This document shows, in pieces, positions 21,023-31,261 of a DNA stretch of 64,000 bases. Every line of letters begins with the position of its first letter. Position 1 is the first letter of the stretch. The notes below the pieces were generated by a model, which searched no databases, was not told where the DNA came from, and saw only the letters and a program-made list of their open reading frames with translations. Origin of the DNA: Pseudoneurospora amorphoporcata (Eukaryota; Ascomycota; Sordariomycetes; Sordariales; Sordariaceae); NCBI GenBank assembly GCA_033297205.1, contig MU859111.1, positions 124,001 to 188,000 of the forward strand, in the 5' to 3' direction. A program made the translations under genes and the position numbers.

Positions 21023-23468
21023 TCAATAACTCAGTCGAATTTTCCTTATTATGCCGGACAGCTTTACTTCTTCTTCCTTTGGTTGCTTCGCCACATACTG
21101 CCTGTTCTCAAAGTCCGCTCGAACCCAAAATTCCGGGACAGTAATCTTTCTTTCCGAATCCGTCTGCAAATCTTTCCAAAGGTCCTCTTCTTCTTCTTCT
21201 TCTTCTTCTTGTTCGTTGACTTTGAGATTAATATCTTTCGTGCTGTTGTCTGTTGTGCTGTTTTCCGTTATCTCTGTAACTGTTGTCATCGCTGTCTTTG
21301 TCGCTGTCTCTGTCTCTGCCGTCGCCACCTGTGACTCTCCCCTCGGCTTCTTCTTAAAATCCAGCCACAAACTCCCATTCGCCAGCGCGCCAAACTGGTG
21401 CGTATAAATCTCCACGCCGTTCGGGTCGGTCCAGCGGTACCTGTACCTGTAGCGCTCCCTATTCTCCGTAAACTCCGGGTCCCACGCGGGAGCGTACTCC
21501 TCGACCGCATCCGCGACGCCCAAAGTCAGCTTCTCTGCCGGCCTGCGGTTTTTGACGACAGTTTTAGATTGGTTGGTGTCCCACAGCGGCATCTCGAGGC
21601 GGGCGGGTGCGACGAAGAATTGCACCCAGGATCCGGGGGAGGCGATGTCGCCTACGTTTTGCTCGCCGCGGAGGGTGCGGAGGAAGCGCTCGAGGCCTTC
21701 CATGTCGTCTTCTTCGTCTTCTTCCTCCTTGGCTTCGTTATTCTTGGGGGTTTTGCGGCGACTGTCTCGGTCCTGAGGGTCGAGAGATAGGAGACCTTGT
21801 TTGGTGCCCCAGCCTCCGCCGCCGCTTACTGTTTGTTTGGAAGTGTGTGAGTATATCATTCCTTATGTGAGCCAGAATGTGTATCCAAACTAGAATGTTT
21901 TAACGGGTGACTCACGAATTTCCCGGATATGACATCCGGCTAGCAATAAGGCCTGGAGAGTCGCACTGCACATGGCAGCCGATCTCTTTTCATCTACAGT
22001 ACTGGCGCCTTCGAGATCGAAAGGAGGAGATGGAAATTGCCCGGGGAGATAGACAGAATAAGGCTGAAGATTCGCAAACTTCTGGTACACCTCATCCGGG
22101 ATGACGAGAGCCCACACCTTGACAGCGTGACTATCCAAGGGGCTCTTAAGAAGTTTCTGGCTGCTGGCTCTCAAAGAAAGCAGCTTCGGGATCACGTCCT
22201 CGAGCTCCTTGCTAGCCGGGGCGCTCTCGCCGTCAATCTCGACCTGCTTGAGAATGTTCCCCAAACCGCTGACGATCTTGCGTGGAGACGTAATGGGGGC
22301 GAGCTGGAACCACGCCGTGCTTGGCCAGGGCTGTTTCAAGGATGTCGTTTCGATGGTGACATGGGTCCGGGTGTTGGCCTCCACGTGGATGGGACGCAGC
22401 TTCTGCTTCTCGGGCGATCGCGCCCAAGCCGAGACCTCCAGTATGTGGGGTGTCGTGCCACGTCCACGTTGTTGGGCGGCGGTAGAAGTAGCATAACTCG
22501 TGTTGGCGAGCGGGAGAGTAACTTGTACAGGCTCATCGTGGCCGCGCATGGGGTTGATGCGGAACTCGAGGACGGGAGGTGGTCCGGAGGAATAGGGCAT
22601 CGGCTTCTCAACCTTGTTGGCGTCCCCCTTGGAATCAACTGGAAGACGTTTGTACATGCGCTCGAGAAAGAGAGGGTCGGTTTCATTCCTCATGTTGCTC
22701 CACGAGAAGTCTGAGTTCTCCCACAGGCCAGGCAAAAGGTGCTCGGTCCGTCCACTGAGGATGCTGAACCCTTCCGAAGCAATGGTGGCGCTGGGAGCAT
22801 AGCCGGGCACTCGCCATAACGGGATCTTGTCTACCACGGCGGTGACGACGTTCAACTTGTCCTTGAGCACCTCGGAATCCTTCAGGGGCCCTACTTCTGT
22901 ACGTGGGAAGAGTTCATTTACCGTGTTGAAAAAAAAGCTGTGAGCGCATTGGACTTCCTGGAAGAATTTCAAGGATGCAAGGATGACTAGGCAGTCCGCC
23001 CGAAGCTCGGGTCCATGAGAGAGGACACTTTTATAGTAGAAGTTGCGTATGGCGGGGCTGATGAAGACACGTGGGTTTCGTGGCTAATTCTCATAAAGCG
23101 TAAGTTGATTTATTCCGAACAAAGAACCTAGATGATGTACTCACATTCATTCGCTTCCTATATATTTCTCTCGGGCCTCCGGAAAGATAACTGTCCCAGG
23201 CCTCGGGGTTCACGGCAACAGACAGACATTTGACAGTCTTGGGGAGAGCCTTTTCGAAATCGGTTCTTCTGTCTGCATTCTTCTGGCTTTTGTCTTTGAA
23301 AATGCTGTAGTAGTTGACTTGGACGACTTGGTGGTGTTTGAGGTTGGGCGTGGAAGTCGTCGTCGTTGTCGTTCCCCGCAAAGCAAGGGATGCCCGTTGA
23401 GACGATGGTGGAGAGATTCCGGGGAACAACCCACCGACCCTGCCCCTGGGGACGAGCCTCAACAGCAT
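21023..23468 (-). CDS. Conserved-looking 765-aa protein with putative mitochondrial presequence, function unknown
   Basis: Three minus-strand exons (23145-23468, 21916-23083, 21023-21828) join without frame break to 765 aa. The ATG at 23468 opens an Arg-rich, acid-free N-terminus (MLLRLVPRGRVGGLFPG) with the character of a mitochondrial targeting sequence; the frame continues upstream only through a GTG. The middle resembles a compact folded domain with a conspicuous SGGGGWGTKQGLLSLDPQ glycine loop at about residue 500, preceded by CSATLQALLLAGCHIRE. The C-terminal third has WDPEF and YRYRYRW segments and ends in a Glu-rich linker. I do not recognise the family with certainty. No transmembrane segment or catalytic signature is obvious. 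Confidence 0.8.
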
Positions 23469-24315
23469 CTCGACGTTCGTTGGCTGGGACACGTGTGCAT
23501 ATGACTCGCTCACCGGAGGGTCTGATATCGATATGCGAAATAAGGCGACAACAAAATGAGCTCGGGTTTCGATGTGCTATCGGTCCATCTGAGATGTTGT
23601 AGGACCAAGCTGTTGGGAATGTGAGAATTTTGGCCAGCTAGTGGCATCAAAGTTCCAAGAAGACTCGTGTCCCTTCGCTTCATCCATTTTCACAATTGCA
23701 GAACTCGGCCGTTGGGCCGGCGAGTGGAGTTCTACCAAGGTGAGTGAATCCTAGCAACTGCAAATAAACCCGAAGCTTTTGCGCTATTGCAGTTGGAGTT
23801 GTATGGCCCGTGCACTCGACCCGAACCTTATCGTCTGTCCCCACACTCCTTATCGCAGTCTGGCCAGTGACATCATAAGGATACACCAGTATAAGTCGGG
23901 TTGACATAGGTACCATACACATAACGATAGGAGAAAGAACCAGCTATCTGTTGAAATGAATCAAGTCACGTTATCACAAGGGTAGACGAGATGACGTAAT
24001 CTTTATTGTATTAAAAAGGTTGAAAGAGGAAGAAAAGAAAAGGTAAAGTAGAGGAAACCCTCTCTTATATATATAAATTGAGGTTACGTATTTAGATTGA
24101 TTCTGTTATGTAAGTATATTGTTAATGCATGCAGTCAACTTTTAATACTATCGCCTATTTTGTTCAACCAAAGAGTCACAACCCAAGCAGCACCCATCCG
24201 CAACAACCAAGCGGCCCCTCGATTTCAAAGACCAAACACCAGTCCACCAAAACCAAAAACCACCCAAACTTCTCACACCTCGCCTCAGGTACCAAAAGAA
24301 TAAAATCCTCCCAAA
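23469..24315. other. Divergent promoter region
   Basis: Between the 765-aa protein gene (-) and the small disordered protein gene (+). The part at 24000-24130 is AT-rich with a TATATATATAAA run near 24066-24077, a possible TATA element for the plus-strand gene about 240 bp upstream of its ATG. Confidence 0.5.
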
Positions 24316-24663
24316 ATGGCAACAAACAGCGCGGCAGGCAACGGCGCAATCCAATCCCCTTCCTTCTCTCCCACCGCCAACCCGACTTTCGCCTCCCAAG
24401 GCCAACAACCCCCCTCCACCAGCAACGATGCCCCCGTCTCCTCAGAAACCAAAGCCCAAATCCTCGGCAATGCCAACCACACAACCGCATCCGACGCTTC
24501 GACTGCTAGTAACGGTGCCAAAGAGGGGGGGAAGGGCGCAAGTGAACATGCCGGTGGATCGAGCGCCGAGGAACAGGGCGTTGCTGCTGGGAAAGGAGGT
24601 GACGAGGGATGGGGTGAGGAGGTGAAGGATTTGGAGATGAGGATGGCTGGTGGGCAACATTAA
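24316..24663 (+). CDS. Small disordered hypothetical protein
   Basis: Single-exon frame of 115 aa starting at an ATG in AAAATGGC context. Composition is Ala/Gly/Ser/Asn/Gln-rich in the first two thirds, and the C-terminal third turns acidic with a short predicted helix (EGWGEEV-type pattern) ending in GGQH. No domain, signal peptide or membrane segment is visible. Calling it a gene rests on the start context, the codon pattern and the clean stop; it could be a conserved small stress or chaperone-like protein, but I do not recognise it. Confidence 0.55.
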   Translation: MATNSAAGNGAIQSPSFSPTANPTFASQGQQPPSTSNDAPVSSETKAQILGNANHTTASDASTASNGAKEGGKGASEHAGGSSAEEQGVAAGKGGDEGWGEEVKDLEMRMAGGQH

Positions 24664-25063
24664 GAGGGGAGCGGGTCGGGACGTTGAGAGACTCGGGATC
24701 TGGTGTGATAGGGTGGGTGGTGATGAAAGAATGAGGAAGGCGAGGGAAATGAGGCGGGCTGTGAGGTCTTTGATGGGTGTTGAGAGTTGGTTTTGAGGAG
24801 TAACAGTCGGCTGCATTGCTATAGGCATGGGATCACAGAACCAGCGTTGTTTTGATGGGCGATGAGATATTGTAAGCCGTGTTCGTAAAGGGATCACAGA
24901 AGACTTGGAACAGTGGTTTATCAACAAATATGTCAAATTCCTCCTACCCCTCATCTCGCTGTCCTGTTAACCAGCGATATCTGCCAAACTCCAGTTGGCA
25001 CTCCTCCAATTGACCTTTTATATGTAAAACGCCCAAGTCCATATCCAAGATCGTTTCAACTCA
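24664..25063. other. Convergent 3' intergenic region
   Basis: Between the small disordered protein (+) and the F-box/CaaX protein (-). No feature beyond expected 3' UTR sequence. Confidence 0.5.
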
Positions 25064-28000
25064 TCACATAACAACACACTTCTTATCCCCCTTCTCCCCC
25101 CTCTCCTCCTTCCCGTCTTTCCCTTTCCCCTTCCCCTTGTTCTTCCTCTTCTTACCCGTATTCTCCCCAGCCTCCGCCCTCCCCGCCCTCTCCCTCGCCG
25201 CTTGCGCAGCCTGCTCACTACTCTCAAACCTCATACCACTTGGCAAGAAGCTGTGCATGGTGATATCCGTCCACGTACTTCTCGCGTCATCATCCAAATG
25301 GTCTCCATTCTTCTGTTTTTTGCCTTTACCCTTCTTCTCCTTCTTCTCTGTGGCACTCTTGGTCCTGCCCCGACCGCCCATCCACCCTTTCTTCTTGGCG
25401 TCAGCAATGTTCTTGGCCGCGCTTCTCTCTGCTCGGCTTTGTCGTCTGTTCAGACTCGTCGTGCGGGTGGCGCCGTTCGTCGACGTGGAGAGAGACCTGG
25501 TGGTGGTAGGAATGGCGAGGCCAGCAGCGTTGGAGTTGGCGCCATTGCTGGCAACACTGTAAATGGTCTCGAGCCGCTCGACGGTTGGGCGGCTTCCAAG
25601 AACGGCTGATTGCGTCTGCGGGCGCGGATGACGTGGAACGGGAGCCAGAAGGGGAGGGTCGCCCCGACGACCGGAAGTGTGGCGACCGGGCGGATCGAAG
25701 GCTCCCGAGACACCTTGTGGCGTGCTGACTATTAGGGGCATGTCTTCGACTGCTGAGGGTTGGCGGGATGCTGGCTGGGAATATGCAGAGCGGTTGGTGA
25801 AGTCGTCGCCGAGAAAATCGGGTGTAGGGTGGAAGCCTCCAGATAGACGCCGGGGAGCTCCCGAACGGCTGTTCAAACGCCTAATTTGGTCCTGGCTAGG
25901 GGCTGGCAGGTAGTATTTGTTGTTCTCTACAGGAGGCGCTGAGTGTGGGAAGTCTGTCGGTGCTGGGGCTGGGATGACTGACTGGTTTGAAACCAAAGGC
26001 CATGTCCCAGCATTAGAAAGTCGTCTAACTACCGGACTGCTGTTTTGTGATGGCATAATGCTGCCAATATGTGGTGACGGAATATGGAGGTCCAGAGCAA
26101 ACGGGAACCCTGACTGTTGTGGAGACGCAATATTTGTCTGTAACGGGGGTAGCGGTGGATGTTGCTGCTGCCCGCAAGATGACGCCGATGCTGGGACCGC
26201 GAAGTTCACCTGGGGAGAGCTCACTGTTCGGTTATCGCTCACGCTACGATTTTGGCTGCTGCCATTAGACGGATTTACCGCTGCCATCTTTGGTGAATCG
26301 GGCGGAGAAACATCGTATATGTTCTCGTCCCCCATATGCCGAGAGTTGCTGGAAGGCGATCGTTGAGGTTCTTGGTAAGGGGCCAGGTGTGTCGAGTGTG
26401 TGGAGCTGCCGCTATTTTGATACCGTATCGAAGACGACGAGGATTGCTGTGCTAGTGGAGAAACTGGCGGAATGGCAGAGAGGGAGGGTACAGGAGGGAT
26501 AGAGGATCCGGCCCGTGGGATTTGTAACGATGTATGACTTCGCGGTGACTCCAACATAGATCTTGGCCTACGCGTTTCCTTGAGATAGTCGTCTGTTTCA
26601 GCCGAAGTGACGGTAGCTGGGACAACTGGCGGGATGGCATGGCGCAGGAAAGCCGGCAAGTCACCAGGATCCTCCTTTTGGTATGGTGGTGGAGGAGGAA
26701 CCCAGTTGTCAGCGTCACTCTCGTGGGGATGTTCGGCTCGGCCATCAGCGCGACGGTATTCAACAGGACCAGCAGCAGCAGCTTGAGGATGTAAGCGACG
26801 ATTGGCAGCAGCAGCAGTGGCGGCACGCCTGAGTGTAGGAGCTGATCGGGGGCTGGCATGGGCATAGGGTGACTCCAAGGCCTCTTGCTCCTCGATCGAC
26901 GCAAATTCTTCGGTATCCTCGGTCATCGAAGGCGCTGCGATTCGGGGAATAGGGGGAAGTGCTCCGACACGACGAGGTACGAGAGGGTCATTATCCTCCT
27001 GAACTGACACTGCAGGCTGGCTGGGAAGTGACGAAGCAGACGGAAGCGCTGGGACAGGAGGAACGGCTCCTGCACTGGTAGCAGCTCGCATCAAGCCGCC
27101 ACGACTCCCTCTCTTTTGCATGACCGTTCTCCGGCGTACAATAGCGACTTCGGCTTCCATATCTCGATGTTCCTCCTCTAATCCCTCAGGCTCTTTGGAT
27201 CCCACATCGATATCAATCTCGACAGTGGAGCCGTTCTCCAAACCGTAGTCGAAGTCGATCACTGTGATCCGACCACCGTCCACAAAGTCAAACCCATCAT
27301 CTTCCGTAATGGGCTTTGAGGGGGTTATTCCTCGAGCACCAATGATCATGCGTTCTTTCACCGATGAATCCTCGAAGTCTCCAACCCACTTCACCATATG
27401 TACCCCTTCTAAATGACCGATTCTGCGTCCTGGAATAAGCTTGTTACGCAACTTGTCGAGTGCTTGCCATTGGGGAACTCTGGATGCATCGTTATCCTGC
27501 ATGCGTGAACCATTTCGAGGTGGCGGTTGACTGTTGCGGCGGTTCAAAGCGCTCGAGTTGGAAGTGCCTTCGTTGCCTGTGCTGGTCGTTTCTGGCGTCG
27601 CATCCAGATCCTCGGGGATGCCGTAGATCCAAACATCCTTGCCTTGAAACCCAGCCGACACGAGCTCTCCGTGGTAAGAGGCTGCGGGCAGAGTGCATGG
27701 TACCAGTTTGGGTTGCGAGGTAGGGTTCGGTATTGGCCCGGTGAAGTATGTTGTGCCGTTTCGTAGGTCATCGATGCGCACAGCCCTGAAGATCTCGTAA
27801 CTGCGGTCGTACGTGAACGTCCACCCGGCCTCCTCGTATTTTCCATTTTGGATCAAGACAGCGTGGCTGCAATCGCGACTCGTGTTGGGGAAGAGGATCG
27901 ACGTGGTCCATAATGCACTAATATCGTCCTCCACCGAACAACTGCCCGGGTCGTAGTAGGGCGCGGATAGAATCACGGTGTTCGGCTGTGGCGCGTGAAC

Positions 28001-28954
28001 CGTAGTACCCAAAATCTGTGTCCCGTCAAACGAAAAGGACAATGAATCGACGGCTTCACATTTGACGGCTCTTCTTTCGGTTGATGTTGCGTTGGGGTTC
28101 AACGAAGAAACCTCAATGCCACCCTCGTAAGCCGCTGCCAGAACTCGGCCACATGGTGAAAGCGCAATCGCTCGAGGGCTGTTATCCAGAATCAGTGACT
28201 GGGTTCGTCTCGGAGGTGTTGACTCGAGGTCGTAGATGTCGATTTGCATTTCGGTCAGCAGAACTGCTAACACGGTTCCCTCATCGTTGATACATGTGGC
28301 GGCAGGACGGCGCAAGATCTTGAACTCTCTCGTAACGGCAATGTTCCGTTGCCTAACATCGATAACATGTATCCGAGAGGAGTTGTACGCCAGCAGGTGG
28401 CAGCCCTTTGGCGACGGACTGAACTGGATGCCATCTCCACCTGGCGCGGACGAAGAGCTGATCGAGTTGGATATAAGCTTGATGATGGTCGTATTTGGGC
28501 GCAAGTATGCCTCGAACAGATTCCGTTTGACTTGCTTTGCGAATAGTCTTTTAAGTCTGGGCAGATCGTCTTCGCTAACGGTTGGAGGCGAGGTATTGTG
28601 ATGGCTTAGGGCGTAGGATGGACAATTGGATAAGTGGTAAGCGTATAGGTGGGCCTGCTGAGCGACGCTTCTCCATTTTGAGTTGAGCAGCACCAGCGAA
28701 GCGAAGCCATTCGCATCGACAGCTTGAAGGATCCTACAACACTGTTTGTGATTAGGAATGCGAAATGCGAAACGCGGGAAATAGAGAAAGGAATGCCGGG
28801 ACGATTAGAGCTAGTAAAAGAGGACGCACTGCTGGATTATTTCGTCCGGTAATCGTTCAAAGACTGTTGGTTCCGAAGAGTGAAAGACATCGGGTGTTGT
28901 GATAGCGGGCTTCTCGATAGAGGAGCGTCTGCCTTCGTCGGCGATGGTTGCCAT
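25064..28954 (-). CDS. F-box protein with WD40/propeller-like domain and C-terminal CaaX box
   Basis: Exons 28830-28954 and 25064-28733 join in frame to 1264 aa. The F-box spans the intron (residues ~33-70: FERLPDEIIQQ then ILQAVDANGFASL), which is what fixes the start at 28954. Residues ~130-400 form a beta-propeller-like region with repeated strands (GIQFSPSPKGCHLLAYNSSR, CINDEGTVLAVLL, IALSPCGRVLAAAYEGG, LSFSFDGTQILGTT), as in ascomycete F-box/WD-like proteins. The remaining two thirds are disordered, Ser/Pro/Arg-rich with poly-Ala and poly-Ser runs. The C-terminus is lysine-rich (KGKGKGKDGKEER) and ends KKCVVM-stop, a canonical CaaX motif whose terminal Met favours farnesyltransferase. 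Inference: an SCF substrate receptor tethered to membranes. The target is unknown. Confidence 0.85.
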
Positions 28955-29628
28955 CGTGTAAACCGGCGGCACTCTGTGTAAGGCTAGAATGTAGTCACGG
29001 CAGCAGAGCCAGGAGGATATTGGGCTGCTGGGTAGAAGAATGTCACCGGAAAGACAGGACGATGGTGTTGGACATTAATTGACTTTAGAGAAGCAAATGC
29101 TGGTTCATGCTTTGTATGCCTTGTTGTCGTAGTGTATGGGTAAAGATGCACACGAAAGAGAGTATCACCGGGCTGGAGATACAGTATCGAACACAACAAA
29201 GAGAGATTGTAAAAAGTGAGAAGAGGGAAAGAAGTCAGAAACCCGAGACGGGGTGAACATGACAGGAACGACAAGTCAAAAAGATGGGATGGCTCTTTCT
29301 CACTGGCCGCACACTGCATGGATGGTGCACTGCAGTTTGTGGTTGGGGGCTGGCACGGCCGAGCTGGCGCCAATGTTCGCTAGAGACGCCAGCGCCAGAA
29401 GGAGCTAGGGGCGGCAACGGCATGGCACCCCCGACGGACTGAGCTGACCCCAGCAATTTACCACTGTGTACGCTACCTACCACTAGGTGTATATGGTGTC
29501 CAGAGGCCACTCAGTGCTGGTTCAGGTCCATCTACAGCCCTAAAACAAGACGGGATCAAGGGGCTTACGAATGGCCGGCGATCAGAAGGCTTCAGAAAGG
29601 GAACTCGGAGCCTCTCACCCGAATTTGT

Positions 29629-29673
29629 TACCTAGACTACACTAGGCAACTGTATAGAGGCTTAGTCTAGGTA
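29629..29673. repeat. 11-bp perfect inverted repeat (hairpin)
   Basis: TACCTAGACTA at 29629-29639 and its exact reverse complement at 29663-29673, separated by 23 bases that themselves contain CACTAGG. It could form a cruciform or RNA hairpin. No flanking target-site duplication was seen. Confidence 0.7.
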
Positions 29674-30419
29674 CTTGGTGTAGCTGGTAGTTCTAGTGCT
29701 TTGAGACACAAAGAACTTGAGAGACTCGACCCCTGGCTCTTATGATTCAAGACATGACCTGAAGAGAGAAGAATGTGGATCAGGAACAATAGAGATAGTG
29801 TAGGGTCACCGGCCCTGCATGACTGGGTGGTATTTGCGACTATTTTTTCGAGGCCCTGGAGGCGGAGCGAGCCAGCCCGAGTCAGCGAATAAGTGGACTA
29901 TGGAGGTTGGCTTCGTAAGCCGCCAACAGCAGGTCGGCCCAGATACTGCGTACATTAAACTCCATCAACCATCGATCGTCACAGTTCAGCAGCCATGGAA
30001 TACATCCCCCCGGACTATCAGCTGAATCGTTATGGCAACTAGCGAGATACTGCGCAGGTTGTCTTCTTCATCTGAGTAAAGAAGCCATGGGTGCAACTTG
30101 TACTCACCAAGTGCCAGAGATCGATTTGTGTTCCAGAGGTTTCCAAGGCAAGTGTATTGTCCGGTTTCAGTTCGAGACTTTTGACGTCTCCAAACTCGCC
30201 TCCAAACTCCGGGTCACAGCCCACTCGGCAATAAGGTACGCCTAGGACCGAACGCCCAATAACAGCTACAGTCCTCATAAATAGCAGGCGTTGTGCGACG
30301 GCACATCACAAGATGGCGTGCAAGTGCGCATATGGGAGGCGTGGATCTGCGAGGACACAGCCATTCAGATCTATATCTCAGAATGGGATGAAACGGTAAA
30401 GAAAAGAGAGGTTCAGTGT

Positions 30420-30962
30420 ATGTGTGGCATCAGTCTGTTCAAGCCCAGTCGTTGGCGATATTGCGAAGCATGTCAGCAATTTCTCAGCGCAAAGGGGGGC
30501 AGAGGGACACCAGCAATGTTTGAGGAAGAACCGACAGAAGAAAGTAGACACTCCCCGTCGGTGAGATGGCTCCGAGGAACTTTCTGGTTGTACCACATCA
30601 AGGACAAGCTCCAGCGAGACTCGGTCTTCGCTACCGATCTGGCGTCTATTCTAATCAATCTTGAAGATCCGAGTCTCTGTGCCTCCTTCGAGCATGTTAC
30701 CGCGCGAACCACACGTACAGCATCAATAAGGGGCAGGTGGGTGTCTGGAAGTTCAAAATGCTGCTGCCTGCGTCCAGTGTCCCCATTGGTGATGGAGTTG
30801 CTGACGGTGTTTTCCCTCTTTCCGGGGTACGACGTCGAGTGCATCGAGAGTCAATTTTCTGATTTGTCGACAATTTCTGAAGAGCGGAACGGTTTCCGCC
30901 TCGCCCAGGGTCGTTTGATTCGACACAGCAGCATTCCAAGTCGGATTCGAGAGATTGATTGA
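30420..30962 (+). CDS. Uncertain ORF, 180 aa, with CxC/CxxC cysteines
   Basis: Open frame from the first ATG (30420) to the stop at 30962; the frame is open further upstream without an ATG. It starts MCGISLFKPSRWRYCEACQQF, with CxxC spacing that could be a degenerate zinc knuckle; a further Cys cluster (SKCCCL) occurs later. No homologous family is recognised, codon choice is less biased than in neighbouring genes, and no splice-supported extension was found. It may be chance. Confidence 0.25.
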   Translation: MCGISLFKPSRWRYCEACQQFLSAKGGRGTPAMFEEEPTEESRHSPSVRWLRGTFWLYHIKDKLQRDSVFATDLASILINLEDPSLCASFEHVTARTTRTASIRGRWVSGSSKCCCLRPVSPLVMELLTVFSLFPGYDVECIESQFSDLSTISEERNGFRLAQGRLIRHSSIPSRIREID

Positions 30963-31261
30963 CGGTGACGGCAACTGTGTAAAGAAAAGGAACCGTAGAT
31001 GCACCCACGGAAAATGGACTTGTCCGTTTAAAGAAGATTGGCCTTATCTTGGCAGACCTTCAACCCCAACTCTTGGCACATGGTCAAACGACAAGTCCGT
31101 CTCCACTGGCCTCCTCCGCACTTACAGGGGTCTTGATTGTAACAAAAACTTTGTACACGTGCAGTCGCGGGTTCGCGCGTCATACCATACACGACAAGCA
31201 CGTTCTCCAAATAATTGTGATACCTCCGTTACCTTATCACTTTTTCATTTCCCTCTCCTAT

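Larger units (their letters stand above)
28955..31261. other. Divergent intergenic region with one uncertain ORF and a hairpin
   Basis: About 2.3 kb between the F-box/CaaX gene (-) and the AP endonuclease gene (+). It holds a perfect 11-bp inverted repeat at 29629-29673 and an open frame at 30420-30962, listed separately. Otherwise I see only promoter or leader sequence. Confidence 0.5.
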
